A stretch of 42,567 nt of DNA from a virus. The DNA is taken from IMG/VR virus record IMGVR_UViG_3300033153_002630, positions 1-42,567 of that record. One strand, given 5' to 3'. Shown here in pieces: positions 25,101-30,892 of the stretch. The notes beneath the pieces are model-generated. The model saw only the letters and a program-made list of their open reading frames with translations. It did not search any database and was not told the DNA's origin. Each line of letters starts with the position of its first letter. Within the stretch, counting starts at the first letter, position 1. The position numbers were made by a program, and so were the translations under genes.

Positions 25101-26540
25101 AAGTACGATTTTGCAGAGCGGCATTACGGTAATGGTAAATTTGCCAAGTTGCGACAGGGTTATGTGAATACTATATTTCACTTAATGGGTGCGGAAGATT
25201 TAATATTCTATTACGCCACAGAAGGAAGGTCGTATTACAATCAGGCTCTTGCCGATGGTATGAATAAAGGATTAAAGGGTAAGGAATTAAATGCCCACGC
25301 GGATAAACTTGCTCTTAATCCCACCGAGAAGATGATTGAAAACGCTACCGAAGATGCCCAGACCTCGGTATTTATGAACAGGACGGCGTTGGGTGACGTT
25401 GCTGCTAAATTTCAAGGCATTCCCGTTATCGGTAGGATTATAGTTCCGTTTAGCAGAACGCCGTCGTCAATAGCTATGCAAGTTATCAATTACACTCCCA
25501 TTGGCATGGCTAAGGAAATCATCGCTGAAATCAAAAAGGGCAAGTTCGACCAGCGTAAATTCTCTAAGGCTTTCGGGCGTACCGTAGTTGGTACGGCGAT
25601 TCTCGTAATCGGCGGCGAACTCTTGAAGGCGGGGATAATGACTCTTGGCTACCCCAGGGGCGAAAGGGAACGGAAGCTCTGGGAGCTTGAAGGAAAGAAA
25701 CCGTTTTCGATTAAGATTGGAGACAAATGGCGGTCGGTGTACGTTCTCGGCCCGGCGGGTAATGTATTACTTATTGGTGGTTATTTCCAGCAGGCTTATG
25801 AAAAGTCGGGTAGTCCGAGTGAGGCTATAATAACAGCCATGACCGGTGGTGCGAAGAGTATAGCGGAAGAGACATTTCTTCGAGGGCTAAACCAGGCCGT
25901 TGCAGCAGTTACCGACCCGGAAACATCTTTTAACAGGTGGTTTTCCAGTATGGCCGGTTCGATAGTCCCAACGATAGTTGCCGACGTAGCAAGAGCGACG
26001 GATACTACAGAACGAAGAAAAGAAACTCCGTTCCAGAATATAATAAATAGAATCCCGGTCATAAGAGAGACCCTGCCGCCCAAATTAGACGTGATGGGGC
26101 AGGACTTGCCCCGATACGGCGGCAATCCCTTAGAGGTAATGGTTGACCCCACAAGGCCATTTAAGATAAATCAGGACTTAGTTGTCGATGAACTGCGAAG
26201 GCTTTGGGATATGGACATCAGGGTAACGCCGACATTACTCGGTGATAGAATGGGATATGAAGTTCTCACGGACGACGAGAATACGGTATTGTGGAGAAGG
26301 GCGGGAACTCTTACCTACCGTAATTTGTTTATGTCGATAATCAGTCCCGAATATATGGGGTTAGGTGAAGAGGATAAGGGAAAGGAAATAGAACGTATTG
26401 TCAAAGACGCTAAGGATTTCGCCCGTGCCGAAGCTGCAATATCAAAGAAGGCGGAAGGCTACACAGATATTGAATTAAGAAAAGACGGCCTTGTTACTAT
26501 TGATGTAAAGAAAATAATGGATTCTTATTTTGGAGAGTAA
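22149..26540 (+). CDS. large internal virion / polyvalent ejection protein
   Basis: 1463 residues. The N-terminus carries the repeated LPEGFVLDNELPEDFVLD motif typical of big phage ejection proteins. A Gly/Ala hydrophobic region (about 172-225) may insert in membranes. Residues about 405-575 contain a 154-residue segment bounded by two near-identical TEPLVSPKAAEG peptides, and residues 640-720 another compact domain. The C-terminal 600 residues (RIIVPFSRTPSSIAMQVINY, VYVLGPAGNVLLIGGYFQQA) resemble LPD38-type polyvalent domains. No transglycosylase motif was found. It probably enters the host with DNA. Confidence 0.7.
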   Translation: MDTTLTKLPEGFVLDNELPEDFVLDEPVAILDDMDKETKARAENAQFYSTLSNTLPEDVIEYTGEMNRELYGSEDEIIARDKNISQLGFWGKINEQRKRGKGAYVSDIAIYSAMRSGDPNDIKNAFAIKDKMLANQMVNPVEGNWLSSMIYSNAQTAGQIIETAKRGGKAGVALGLTGAAVGGIGSVILPTVGEEPVAVGAGAWAGLKIGAKLGLAEGAAIASYRQGVGEMYYDMVKDGTNPEIAELVSQIGAMPYALIEVAQLSHLMPSKKKAILKKIEKKALPIMVDLMKRYTKTLSKEILEEMLQKAVTDVSGDVAKIMDGAKVDFDRQYFEDKAMSILKEGAAAAHGMSLLPLPGASIETSIATYHTAKQNAQIQKGKPIAEPVQDEVPEATPEQIDEALGVTEPLVSPKAAEGEVNEILINQIEKYKNAMKDWESDVPAYIGLRFADKNWQVGDKVDTVSRQMGDDRLEYAEYGTKEYEEAETLGGTSSWNLEYLNIKELRDKGEFAFDTIGRKYVYILGSDTGTGGPDINEIILENPIVLEKILLTPLTPAKAVTEPLVSPKAAEGKGEKKSIDKAKELGIMEEKGEKNGITTKPIRQSVVGDQVETVTAGSKEGDLQRDVPPKEEALLGVQVGKPKTEIRDNGRTKKVSVTVGKNYVVEARGEFSPERAPKMPKATDSVWSVWGKEQRAIESFGQPTELIASKLTKRQAIDLAKQKDLAPTPVPAKEAKPAERDILGGEDPIQVITGALKEAKGIVPKVEAEKSIERSKRVGKASATVKWLKKKGLPADEALRLSTAALRGPLTKYGQRFESVRGRLDDSNPAIIPGIHTRILESNALKYFQKVNLSAAFDKFIDGHYLQKNEIKLIREFFGIPMGEIAETRLRTIGWWEQLVDLWRAGLLTGIKTSMLNEMSNYTHGQTETASDYVAAGADKFISQITGKRFIAATIKGTGRGYKKGLGEFVKYMKTGVDARNISRKYDFAERHYGNGKFAKLRQGYVNTIFHLMGAEDLIFYYATEGRSYYNQALADGMNKGLKGKELNAHADKLALNPTEKMIENATEDAQTSVFMNRTALGDVAAKFQGIPVIGRIIVPFSRTPSSIAMQVINYTPIGMAKEIIAEIKKGKFDQRKFSKAFGRTVVGTAILVIGGELLKAGIMTLGYPRGERERKLWELEGKKPFSIKIGDKWRSVYVLGPAGNVLLIGGYFQQAYEKSGSPSEAIITAMTGGAKSIAEETFLRGLNQAVAAVTDPETSFNRWFSSMAGSIVPTIVADVARATDTTERRKETPFQNIINRIPVIRETLPPKLDVMGQDLPRYGGNPLEVMVDPTRPFKINQDLVVDELRRLWDMDIRVTPTLLGDRMGYEVLTDDENTVLWRRAGTLTYRNLFMSIISPEYMGLGEEDKGKEIERIVKDAKDFARAEAAISKKAEGYTDIELRKDGLVTIDVKKIMDSYFGE
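23364..23864 (+). repeat. 39-bp direct repeat bounding an in-frame insert
   Basis: GTTACAGAGCCCCTCGTATC and the bases after it occur at 23364-23402 and 23826-23864 with one mismatch, 462 bp apart (exactly 154 codons). Each copy is itself palindromic (CCCCTC ... GAGGGG), like a REP or RPE-type element, and encodes VTEPLVSPKAAEG. The segment between them is AT-rich relative to the rest of the gene. Confidence 0.8.
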
Positions 26541-26545
26541 GCGAT

Positions 26546-26746
26546 ATGGCGGGAATAGATGAAAAAGTAGCAGCACACGATGAATCAATAAAGACCTTAA
26601 AGGATAACGATAAGATGCAATGGGACGCTATCGAGAAACTACAAAACCGTCTTCCGGTATGGGCGACGATGGTATTTAGTATTCTCACATTTGCGATAGG
26701 TTGTGTGAGCACCTACGCATTTATGTTAAGAGGGATGGGAAAATGA
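26546..26746 (+). CDS. candidate holin / spanin-like single-pass membrane protein
   Basis: 66 residues: an N-terminal coiled coil (EKVAAHDESIKTLKDNDKMQ) followed by one membrane helix (residues about 37-61, WATMVFSILTFAIGCVSTYA) and a basic end. This layout is common among small phage holins or hemolysin XhlA-like proteins. It lies after the ejection genes with two other small genes, a usual lysis position. No endolysin is adjacent. Confidence 0.55.
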   Translation: MAGIDEKVAAHDESIKTLKDNDKMQWDAIEKLQNRLPVWATMVFSILTFAIGCVSTYAFMLRGMGK

Positions 26747-26916
26747 AACCAAAACGACACAAAACAAAGCTGCTGAAACTTCTTGAAAGCCTCAAGAACG
26801 AAGTCTGCTCATTACTTGAGGATGGGCATTTGCAGTATCCTTATAAGCAATTGCCGGAAGTCGAGCACGATATTGACAACCTGGTTCAAGAAATTGACAG
26901 AACGGGGCTGGTTTAA
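26743..26916 (+). CDS. small helical protein in the lysis-like cluster
   Basis: 57 residues from ATG 26743, overlapping the preceding stop as ATGA. Basic start (MKPKRHKTKLLKLL), then charged helices (EVEHDIDNLVQEIDRTG). No transmembrane helix. Unknown; may act with its membrane-protein neighbours. Confidence 0.5.
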   Translation: MKPKRHKTKLLKLLESLKNEVCSLLEDGHLQYPYKQLPEVEHDIDNLVQEIDRTGLV

Positions 26917-26943
26917 GTAATTAACGCGAATAGGAGAAATCAA

Positions 26944-27141
26944 ATGAAGAGCAAAGAAACTACAATAGCCGGAGTATTCACAGGTTTGGCTTTAATTTTT
27001 GGCCAGATGGCGAATCTTTTGGACAAAGACCCTGGAACGACTGTAGAGTACACTGTTATCGTTGCCGCCGTTGGTATGATAGTAGGCTTCTGGCGGAGCC
27101 GGGACGATAACAAGTCTTCCGAGTCTGTTGGGGCAAAATAA
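26944..27141 (+). CDS. two-helix membrane protein, candidate holin
   Basis: 65 residues with two hydrophobic helices (about 8-27 TIAGVFTGLALIFGQMANLL and 36-53 YTVIVAAVGMIVGFW), a short loop (DKDPGTT) between them and a charged tail. This matches class II holin topology. TAGGAGAAATCAA precedes the ATG. The last gene before the control region, so late expression is plausible. No family assigned. Confidence 0.6.
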   Translation: MKSKETTIAGVFTGLALIFGQMANLLDKDPGTTVEYTVIVAAVGMIVGFWRSRDDNKSSESVGAK

Positions 27142-27201
27142 TCATAAACGCGGACAAATGGGATAGTATGAAATAACTAAGTGTCTATTCCAATTTTTTT
27201 G

Positions 27202-27230
27202 TTGACTATTGTTAAGGAACATGTTATTTT
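27202..27230 (+). promoter_or_regulatory. sigma70-like promoter with extended -10
   Basis: -35 TTGACT (27202-27207), 17-base spacer, -10 TATTTT (27225-27230), with TG at 27222-27223 forming an extended -10 (TGnTATTTT). Predicted start near 27237. It would transcribe the leader peptide and terminator below. Confidence 0.6.
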
Positions 27231-27298
27231 GTGATTTGATTCTTTATTAAGTTTTGAGATACACATTGAAAACTTAAACTTTTTTGAAAGGGCAAATT

Positions 27299-27334
27299 AT
27301 GATTGTGCGCCAACCATTAAACAAACTAAGATAA
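27299..27334 (+). CDS. 11-residue leader peptide candidate
   Basis: MIVRQPLNKLR followed by TAA, preceded by a strong Shine-Dalgarno (GAAAGGG, 7 bases upstream). It lies between the promoter at 27202 and the terminator at 27371, with a GGGTTTAAACCC palindrome at 27345-27356 in between: the layout of an attenuator. Too short to prove from sequence alone. Confidence 0.35.
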   Translation: MIVRQPLNKLR

Positions 27335-27370
27335 TTTTCGCCACGGGTTTAAACCCAAATAGAATCACTA

Positions 27371-27407
27371 AGCCGCCCTTGCCAAATTCGGGGCGGCTTT
27401 CGTTTTT
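27371..27407 (+). terminator. rho-independent terminator
   Basis: AGCCGCCC (27371-27378) pairs with GGGCGGCT (27391-27398), 8 bp, 12-base loop, followed by TTTCGTTTTT. It ends transcription from the virion module and from the promoter at 27202. The strongest terminator in the window. Confidence 0.85.
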
Positions 27408-27427
27408 GGCAAAACGGACAAACGCGG

Positions 27428-27514
27428 GTGACACAACGTCACACCCTAACACAAAATAAAATATATTGCAAATTTTATCTCTTTGCTATACAAAGACTTG
27501 CAAGGCGTCACGCC
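27428..27514. promoter_or_regulatory. three dyads upstream of the right promoter
   Basis: GTGAC-N5-GTCAC (27428-27442), CTTTG-N5-CAAAG (27481-27495) and GGCGT-C-ACGCC (27504-27514). The first and third share CGTCACRCC. The third ends 20 bases before the -35. They look like operators for a host or phage regulator; no regulator gene is recognised in the window. Confidence 0.5.
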
Positions 27515-27533
27515 AAAAATATATATTTAGTTA

Positions 27534-27562
27534 TTGACAAACCGCTAATTTTACTTTACGAT
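27534..27562 (+). promoter_or_regulatory. sigma70 promoter of the right operon
   Basis: -35 TTGACA (27534-27539, consensus), 17-base spacer, -10 TACGAT (27557-27562). Predicted start near 27569, about 24 bases before the first ATG. The best promoter match in the window, probably driving early expression of the 27593-39260 genes and the structured RNA region. Confidence 0.8.
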
Positions 27563-27592
27563 ATATCCAAAGTTAATTATTGAGGATTGACT

Positions 27593-27799
27593 ATGCCAGA
27601 CGGACAAGACAACTCTGACGCAAACAAAAATCACGGCTCTCGCTCCCAACTCCTGAAGAAGTCCGTCTGGCGATGCCACTTCGTAGGTTTCTACTTGGGG
27701 CGAGAGCTTATTTTTAAGAAAGGGAAATCATGGTTTCAAATATGGCTTTTGCCTAAACCTGACGTTGAGTGGATTAAAAAATGTTACAGGAGATGTTAA
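27593..27799 (+). CDS. first gene of the right operon, hypothetical
   Basis: 68 residues from ATG 27593 (GAGGATTGACT upstream). Polar N-terminus then basic/aromatic core (KSVWRCHFVGFYLGRELIFK; KSWFQIWLLPKPDVEW). As the first product from the strong promoter it may act early on host functions; this is inference. No family recognised. Confidence 0.55.
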   Translation: MPDGQDNSDANKNHGSRSQLLKKSVWRCHFVGFYLGRELIFKKGKSWFQIWLLPKPDVEWIKKCYRRC

Positions 27800-27826
27800 G
27801 GCTGAACCGGATACGAAAGGGAAGAA

Positions 27827-28117
27827 ATGATAGAGTTCAAAACAAACAAGCAAATGGGTGGCACGACAGTATTGGCCATAATAGACCCTGGTATATCTAA
27901 TATTGATAAACCTTGGCTGCAATTTGAGTGGGAAAGCAATGACGAGATGTTTGCAGCCCTATTGGTGCAGAGATTAAGGGAAAGGCAACAATTCCTAATT
28001 GGCAAGGCTCATCAAGACGCTTACGAGCGTGGTTACAAGCACGGCAAGGGTCATAGAAGAAAAGCCACGTTCTTTTCAGAGCATTTCTGCAAAAAAGCAA
28101 ATCATATATGTTATTAG
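27827..28117 (+). CDS. hypothetical early protein
   Basis: 96 residues. Starts MIEFKTNKQMGGTTVLAIID with strand-like segments, then a helix rich in Arg/Gln and a basic His-containing end (YERGYKHGKGHRRKATFF) ending in two Cys. AAAGGGAAGAA precedes the ATG. Not recognised. Confidence 0.5.
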   Translation: MIEFKTNKQMGGTTVLAIIDPGISNIDKPWLQFEWESNDEMFAALLVQRLRERQQFLIGKAHQDAYERGYKHGKGHRRKATFFSEHFCKKANHICY

Positions 28118-28129
28118 GAAGGGCAAGAA

Positions 28130-28579
28130 ATGAAAACTATAATACTAAATCTCCAAGACAAGAACTACGTCAGAGCCTTTGGCTTAATGACGCCGGAAGA
28201 ACAGGAATGCTACAAGAAAGTGGGCAGAAGCAATTGTGATTGCATTGTGAATGGAAAATGGGATACACGCACAGGCAGTGGCAATGAATTTGATCCTGAC
28301 TACACCTACGCCATCAAGCCCGACTACAAGCCTGAGCCGGAGTTCGTGGACTTGGAGGTAAAAGAGAATGATGGTTGGTTGGGATGTGAAAAAACAAAAG
28401 ATATGCCGATATATTATGTCGAGGCCGATTTCATCCATCTCCATTGCCTGCCGAGCCTGCCGAACTTCGAGGGGTTTCTGATTAAGCAAGAAGGAATGGA
28501 AAACGAAAAGTGGTTTCTTCAAGGCATTGCCAAACAAATGTCCGAAGGCAAGAAAGTCTATGCGAGGTTTAAGCAATAA
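28130..28579 (+). CDS. hypothetical early protein
   Basis: 149 residues, mixed alpha/beta. MTPEEQECYKKVGRSNCDCI near residues 20-39 and an aromatic acidic middle. AGGAAGGGCAAGAA precedes the ATG. It is the last gene before the 1-kb structured region. No family recognised. Confidence 0.55.
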   Translation: MKTIILNLQDKNYVRAFGLMTPEEQECYKKVGRSNCDCIVNGKWDTRTGSGNEFDPDYTYAIKPDYKPEPEFVDLEVKENDGWLGCEKTKDMPIYYVEADFIHLHCLPSLPNFEGFLIKQEGMENEKWFLQGIAKQMSEGKKVYARFKQ

Positions 28580-28614
28580 CGACAAGCAAGCTCATTGAAA
28601 CTTAAATAGAATAA

Positions 28615-28719
28615 GGGACGGCGGCGTGTGTGAAACGCAAGGGCAAGATGCTGCATGGGAGGTGTTATCTGGCTATGCCGGAACGTAAGCATCAGTAGGT
28701 TAAAATCCTGCCCGTCCCA
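28615..28719 (+). ncRNA. tRNA-like structured element 1
   Basis: 105 bases. GGGACGG (28615-28621) pairs with CCGTCCC (28712-28718), followed by A28719 in the discriminator position. After CG comes a D-arm-like helix GCGT/ACGC (28624-28627, 28635-28638). Abutting the acceptor is a perfect T-arm geometry: GTAGG / CCTGC (28695-28699, 28707-28711) with the 7-base loop TTAAAAT. The middle is 56 bases, with helices GATGCT/AGCATC and CTGGC/GCCGG, too large for an anticodon arm plus variable loop. No CCA encoded. Confidence 0.6.
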
Positions 28720-28726
28720 ATATAGA

Positions 28727-28890
28727 AGTCCGGCGGTGGCGTGGTCAGTGACGTAGTTGCAGGAGGCTTACGAGCAGTAAATGCTGATAGCTGTGCGATG
28801 GTCAGAAGGTTGGATTTGTGGAATAGCTACCACATCTATGCCAATATCGTGCCGTAGACACAACGATGACCGAATCCTGCCCGCCGGACT
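28727..28890 (+). ncRNA. tRNA-like structured element 2
   Basis: 164 bases closed by a perfect 10-bp helix, AGTCCGGCGG with CCGCCGGACT. Register as in element 1: acceptor CCGGCGG, then TG, then GCGT/ACGT (28739-28742, 28751-28754). CCTGC again precedes the 3' acceptor strand, here pairing with GCAGG 28759-28763. Inside: GGTCA 28800-28804 with TGACC 28867-28871, TTGG/CCAA, and hairpin TGTGG/CCACA (28817-28834). Confidence 0.6.
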
Positions 28891-28909
28891 GTCATCATAC
28901 CCTCCTCCA

Positions 28910-28950
28910 AGCCGGGGCTCCCTCCTACTTTCCCTCTTAAAGCCCCGGCT
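28910..28950 (+). ncRNA. 10-bp hairpin with CCTCC-containing pyrimidine loop
   Basis: AGCCGGGGCT (28910-28919) pairs perfectly with AGCCCCGGCT (28941-28950). The 21-base loop is almost all pyrimidine and contains CCCTCCTAC, complementary to Shine-Dalgarno sequences and similar to the 3' tail of 16S rRNA. ACCCTCCTCC also lies just 5'. Could bind ribosome-binding sites; speculative. Confidence 0.5.
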
Positions 28951-28959
28951 GAAAAATCG

Positions 28960-28990
28960 ACGGTGGGGCACGGATGCCTTGCCGTTTTAT
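28960..28990 (+). terminator. terminator-like hairpin inside the structured region
   Basis: ACGGTGGGGCA (28960-28970) pairs with TGCCTTGCCGT (28975-28985), 11 bp including G-U pairs, tetraloop CGGA, followed by TTTATAAT. It would end transcripts carrying elements 1 and 2, or act as a processing boundary. The U tract is short, so readthrough is likely. Confidence 0.6.
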
Positions 28991-29018
28991 AATACTTTGA
29001 AAATTAAATATTGCCAGC

Positions 29019-29157
29019 AAGAGGTGGCGGCGTGGTCTTTGCAAAGACGTAAGTATGCCATGAAGTTGAGTAATTAACCACGATACACAAGCACTCAACG
29101 GAACGTAACGTATGGCAGGTAGCTGATGGCAAGCTAGTAAAATACTGCTCGCCTCTT
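29019..29157 (+). ncRNA. tRNA-like structured element 3
   Basis: Outer helix AAGAGGTGG with TCGCCTCTT; in tRNA register GAGGTGG (29021-29027) with TCGCCTC (29149-29155), then CG, then GCGT/ACGT (29030-29033, 29047-29050). Inside: TGCCAT 29056-29061 with ATGGCA 29112-29117 and GTTGAG 29065-29070 with CTCAAC 29094-29099. A short stem GC(T)AGT/ACTGC just before the 3' strand resembles the T-arm of element 1. CGGAACGTAA is shared with element 1. Confidence 0.58.
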
Positions 29158-29176
29158 CTGGCTCTTATAAGTAAAT

Positions 29177-29276
29177 AAGGAGCAGTGGCATGTTACATGC
29201 TGGTGGAAAAGAGACTATGCTAAACTCGGTCCCCAAAGTCGTTACGTAACGCATTGTATGTTCATGCCGGCTCCTT
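29177..29276 (+). ncRNA. tRNA-like structured element 4
   Basis: 100 bases. AA-GGAGCAG (29177-29185) pairs with CGGCTCC-TT (29268-29276), one mismatch. Then TG and GCATG/CATGC (29188-29192, 29196-29200) around TTA. This helix replaces the GCGT/ACGY of the others with a compensated change (GCAT/ATGC). GTTACGTAAC lies in the 3' half. Confidence 0.52.
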
Positions 29277-29290
29277 TTGACAAGTTAATA

Positions 29291-29444
29291 TGGGAGTTGC
29301 TGGTAATGGTGGACGCGGAAATATAAGGACGTCGGGCTATCAAAACGGTGCACCAAAGTAGATAGTTGCAGGTCGTTGAATCAAGCAAAGCCATAGTAAA
29401 AGGCCACAGATATATTGACGCCAGATAAAGACCACTCCCACCAT
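29291..29444 (+). ncRNA. possible structured element 5, weaker
   Basis: Two alternative closing helices: TGGGAGT 29291-29297 with ACTCCCA 29434-29440, or ATGGTGG 29306-29312 with CCACCAT 29438-29444; the latter is followed by TTTTT. GACG 29312-29315 can pair with CGTC 29330-29333. The YG-GCRU register is not clear, so membership of the family is uncertain. Confidence 0.35.
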
Positions 29445-29460
29445 TTTTAATAAATAAATC

Positions 29461-29612
29461 GGCTTCGGGGCGTAGGACAGGAGGTCAAAGAGTAAATCTT
29501 GTTTTATGTTTTGGTTTGTTTTTGGAGATGTTTCAAATGACAAATATACACCTCAAAAATATATAGGAAACAAGTAAAGCGTTTAACTTTTACACGGATG
29601 GTCCCCGAAGCC
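29461..29612 (+). ncRNA. possible structured element 6, weaker
   Basis: GGCTTCGGGG (29461-29470) pairs perfectly with CCCCGAAGCC (29603-29612). CTTGTTT and AAACAAG form an inner 7-bp helix (about 29498-29504 and 29568-29574), and GTAAA/TTTAC another. The 3' strand lies 17 bases before the ATG at 29630, so folding could affect translation of that gene. It lacks the GCRU helix of elements 1-4. Confidence 0.4.
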
Positions 29613-29629
29613 CTTTTTGGAGAATAGAA

Positions 29630-30076
29630 ATGAATCCAGCACACATAGCCGAAGCTGAACGAATTGGAATGCCGGAAGGCAAGATAGAGACTCATCGCTG
29701 CCGTCAATGCGACGCAAAAGGCGCCGAGGATGGCGACAAGTGCGACGAGTGTGGTCGGGAATGTTGCCCGAAATGTTGGTTTTGGATACCCAGTATAGCT
29801 TTAAGGTTTTGCGGTCGGGATTGTGCAATTACAAGATTGCTTAAACTTCTGGAAATCGCGGAGACAAAGGACAATAGCAATGACTTATTTACCGAATACA
29901 AAGAAGGCAATCAAAGCTTTAGGAGAATAGCAATGGAACCAATTGAAGAATTACACGAATGTTGCCCAGTCGATTTACCATCTACTATTGGCGTGATAAC
30001 CGAACTTACCTGGGCAGTAAGCCAGTTAATTGCGGCTCATAACAAAAAAATCGAAGAGGAGAATGATGATGGATAA
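29630..30076 (+). CDS. zinc-ribbon protein
   Basis: 148 residues. Cys-rich N-terminal half: C-R-Q-C, C-D-E-C, C-C-P-K-C, then C-G-R-D-C (residues 24-66), two probable zinc ribbons or a treble clef. The C-terminal half (from residue 102, MEPIEELHECCPVDLPSTIG) is helical and preceded by AGGAGAATAGCA, so an internal start making a short product is possible. TTTTTGGAGAATAGAA precedes the main ATG. Function unknown. Confidence 0.6.
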   Translation: MNPAHIAEAERIGMPEGKIETHRCRQCDAKGAEDGDKCDECGRECCPKCWFWIPSIALRFCGRDCAITRLLKLLEIAETKDNSNDLFTEYKEGNQSFRRIAMEPIEELHECCPVDLPSTIGVITELTWAVSQLIAAHNKKIEEENDDG

Positions 30077-30890
30077 TACCAAACTAATACAGGGCAGTCC
30101 CGAATGGCACGAAGCCCGTCGGGGGAAGATAACAGGAAGCCGGTTCAAAGATGTTATGTCCACAAGAGGCAATACCAGAGCCAACTATATGCGAGAGCTT
30201 CTTTTGGAACGGAAGACGGGGATAGTCGCCCAGGGTTTTTCCAATGCCGATATGGAGTGGGGGATACAGTACGAATCGCAAGCAAGGACTTATTATGAGA
30301 AGTTGTCTAATGTAACAGTCGAACAGGTAGGTTTTATAAATCACCCTCTTGAACAGTACAGGAGTTATGTCGGTGTTTCTCCCGATGGGTTGGTAGATAG
30401 TAGAGACAACCGTGATTTTGTGAATGGTAGTATCGAAATCAAATGCCCGAACACCAACACCCACATGGAATATATAGTCAAAGGATTTCCGGCAAAGTAC
30501 AGGCCACAGGTGCAGGGCATTTTGTGGGTAACTGGTCGAGATTGGTGTGATTTCATCAGCTTTGACCCCAGAGTTGAGAAACAGCCCTTTTGGTGTATCC
30601 GAGTCGAACGCGACGAAGCCTACATAAGAAAGCTCGCAACGGCCGTAGATGAGTTCATTCAGGAGATGGTCGAAATGAAGAAAAATCAGGTTGAAGTTGA
30701 CCCACAATTGTTAATCGACGTTACCGAAGGCGGATGTTCTGAGGCCGATTGGCAAGTAAAGCTAAAGGATGAGATTCGGGGCAAAGTGAGGATGCACGTA
30801 GTTTGTGCGATACTTACGACGGGTGAGTTTGCGGATTTGGACAAAAAGTTTATCAACGCATGGGTTGATTTCATAATGACGGGAGAATAA
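30069..30890 (+). CDS. YqaJ-like recombinase exonuclease
   Basis: 273 residues, lambda-exonuclease (PD-(D/E)xK) fold. Motifs: WHEARRGKITGSRF (S24), GIQYE with E69, SPDG with D106, E123-I-K125 as the catalytic E-x-K, and RPQVQGILWVTG (Q147/Q149). It degrades one strand of double-stranded DNA to feed single-strand annealing. No Bet/Erf/RecT annealase is recognised nearby; the SSB at 32610 is in the same operon. The third ATG of ATGATGATG (30069) is chosen for spacing from GAGGAG. Confidence 0.85.
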   Translation: MDNTKLIQGSPEWHEARRGKITGSRFKDVMSTRGNTRANYMRELLLERKTGIVAQGFSNADMEWGIQYESQARTYYEKLSNVTVEQVGFINHPLEQYRSYVGVSPDGLVDSRDNRDFVNGSIEIKCPNTNTHMEYIVKGFPAKYRPQVQGILWVTGRDWCDFISFDPRVEKQPFWCIRVERDEAYIRKLATAVDEFIQEMVEMKKNQVEVDPQLLIDVTEGGCSEADWQVKLKDEIRGKVRMHVVCAILTTGEFADLDKKFINAWVDFIMTGE

Positions 30891-30892
30891 CA

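Larger units (their letters stand above)
28580..29629. other. 1-kb gene-free region packed with structured elements
   Basis: No credible coding frame with a start signal is present. Instead the stretch holds consecutive segments closed by GC-rich helices: 28615-28718, 28727-28890, 28910-28950, 28960-28985, 29019-29157, 29177-29276, 29291-29444 and 29461-29612. Four share a tRNA-like 5' layout described separately. ACGTAA-type motifs recur (28684, 29048, 29104, 29245). Probably transcribed as part of the right operon. Confidence 0.7.

Noticed and set aside
28615-28719. Element 1 as a normal tRNA
   Set aside because: Acceptor and T-arm fit, but the T-loop lacks the usual C56, the core is 56 bases and no 5-bp/7-base anticodon arm can be drawn. 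It is called tRNA-like only.
28781-29077. 98-codon rightward frame within the structured region
   Set aside because: No ribosome site, no coding-like composition, and it runs across helices and a terminator. The minus-strand frame 28768-28971 is rejected for the same reasons.
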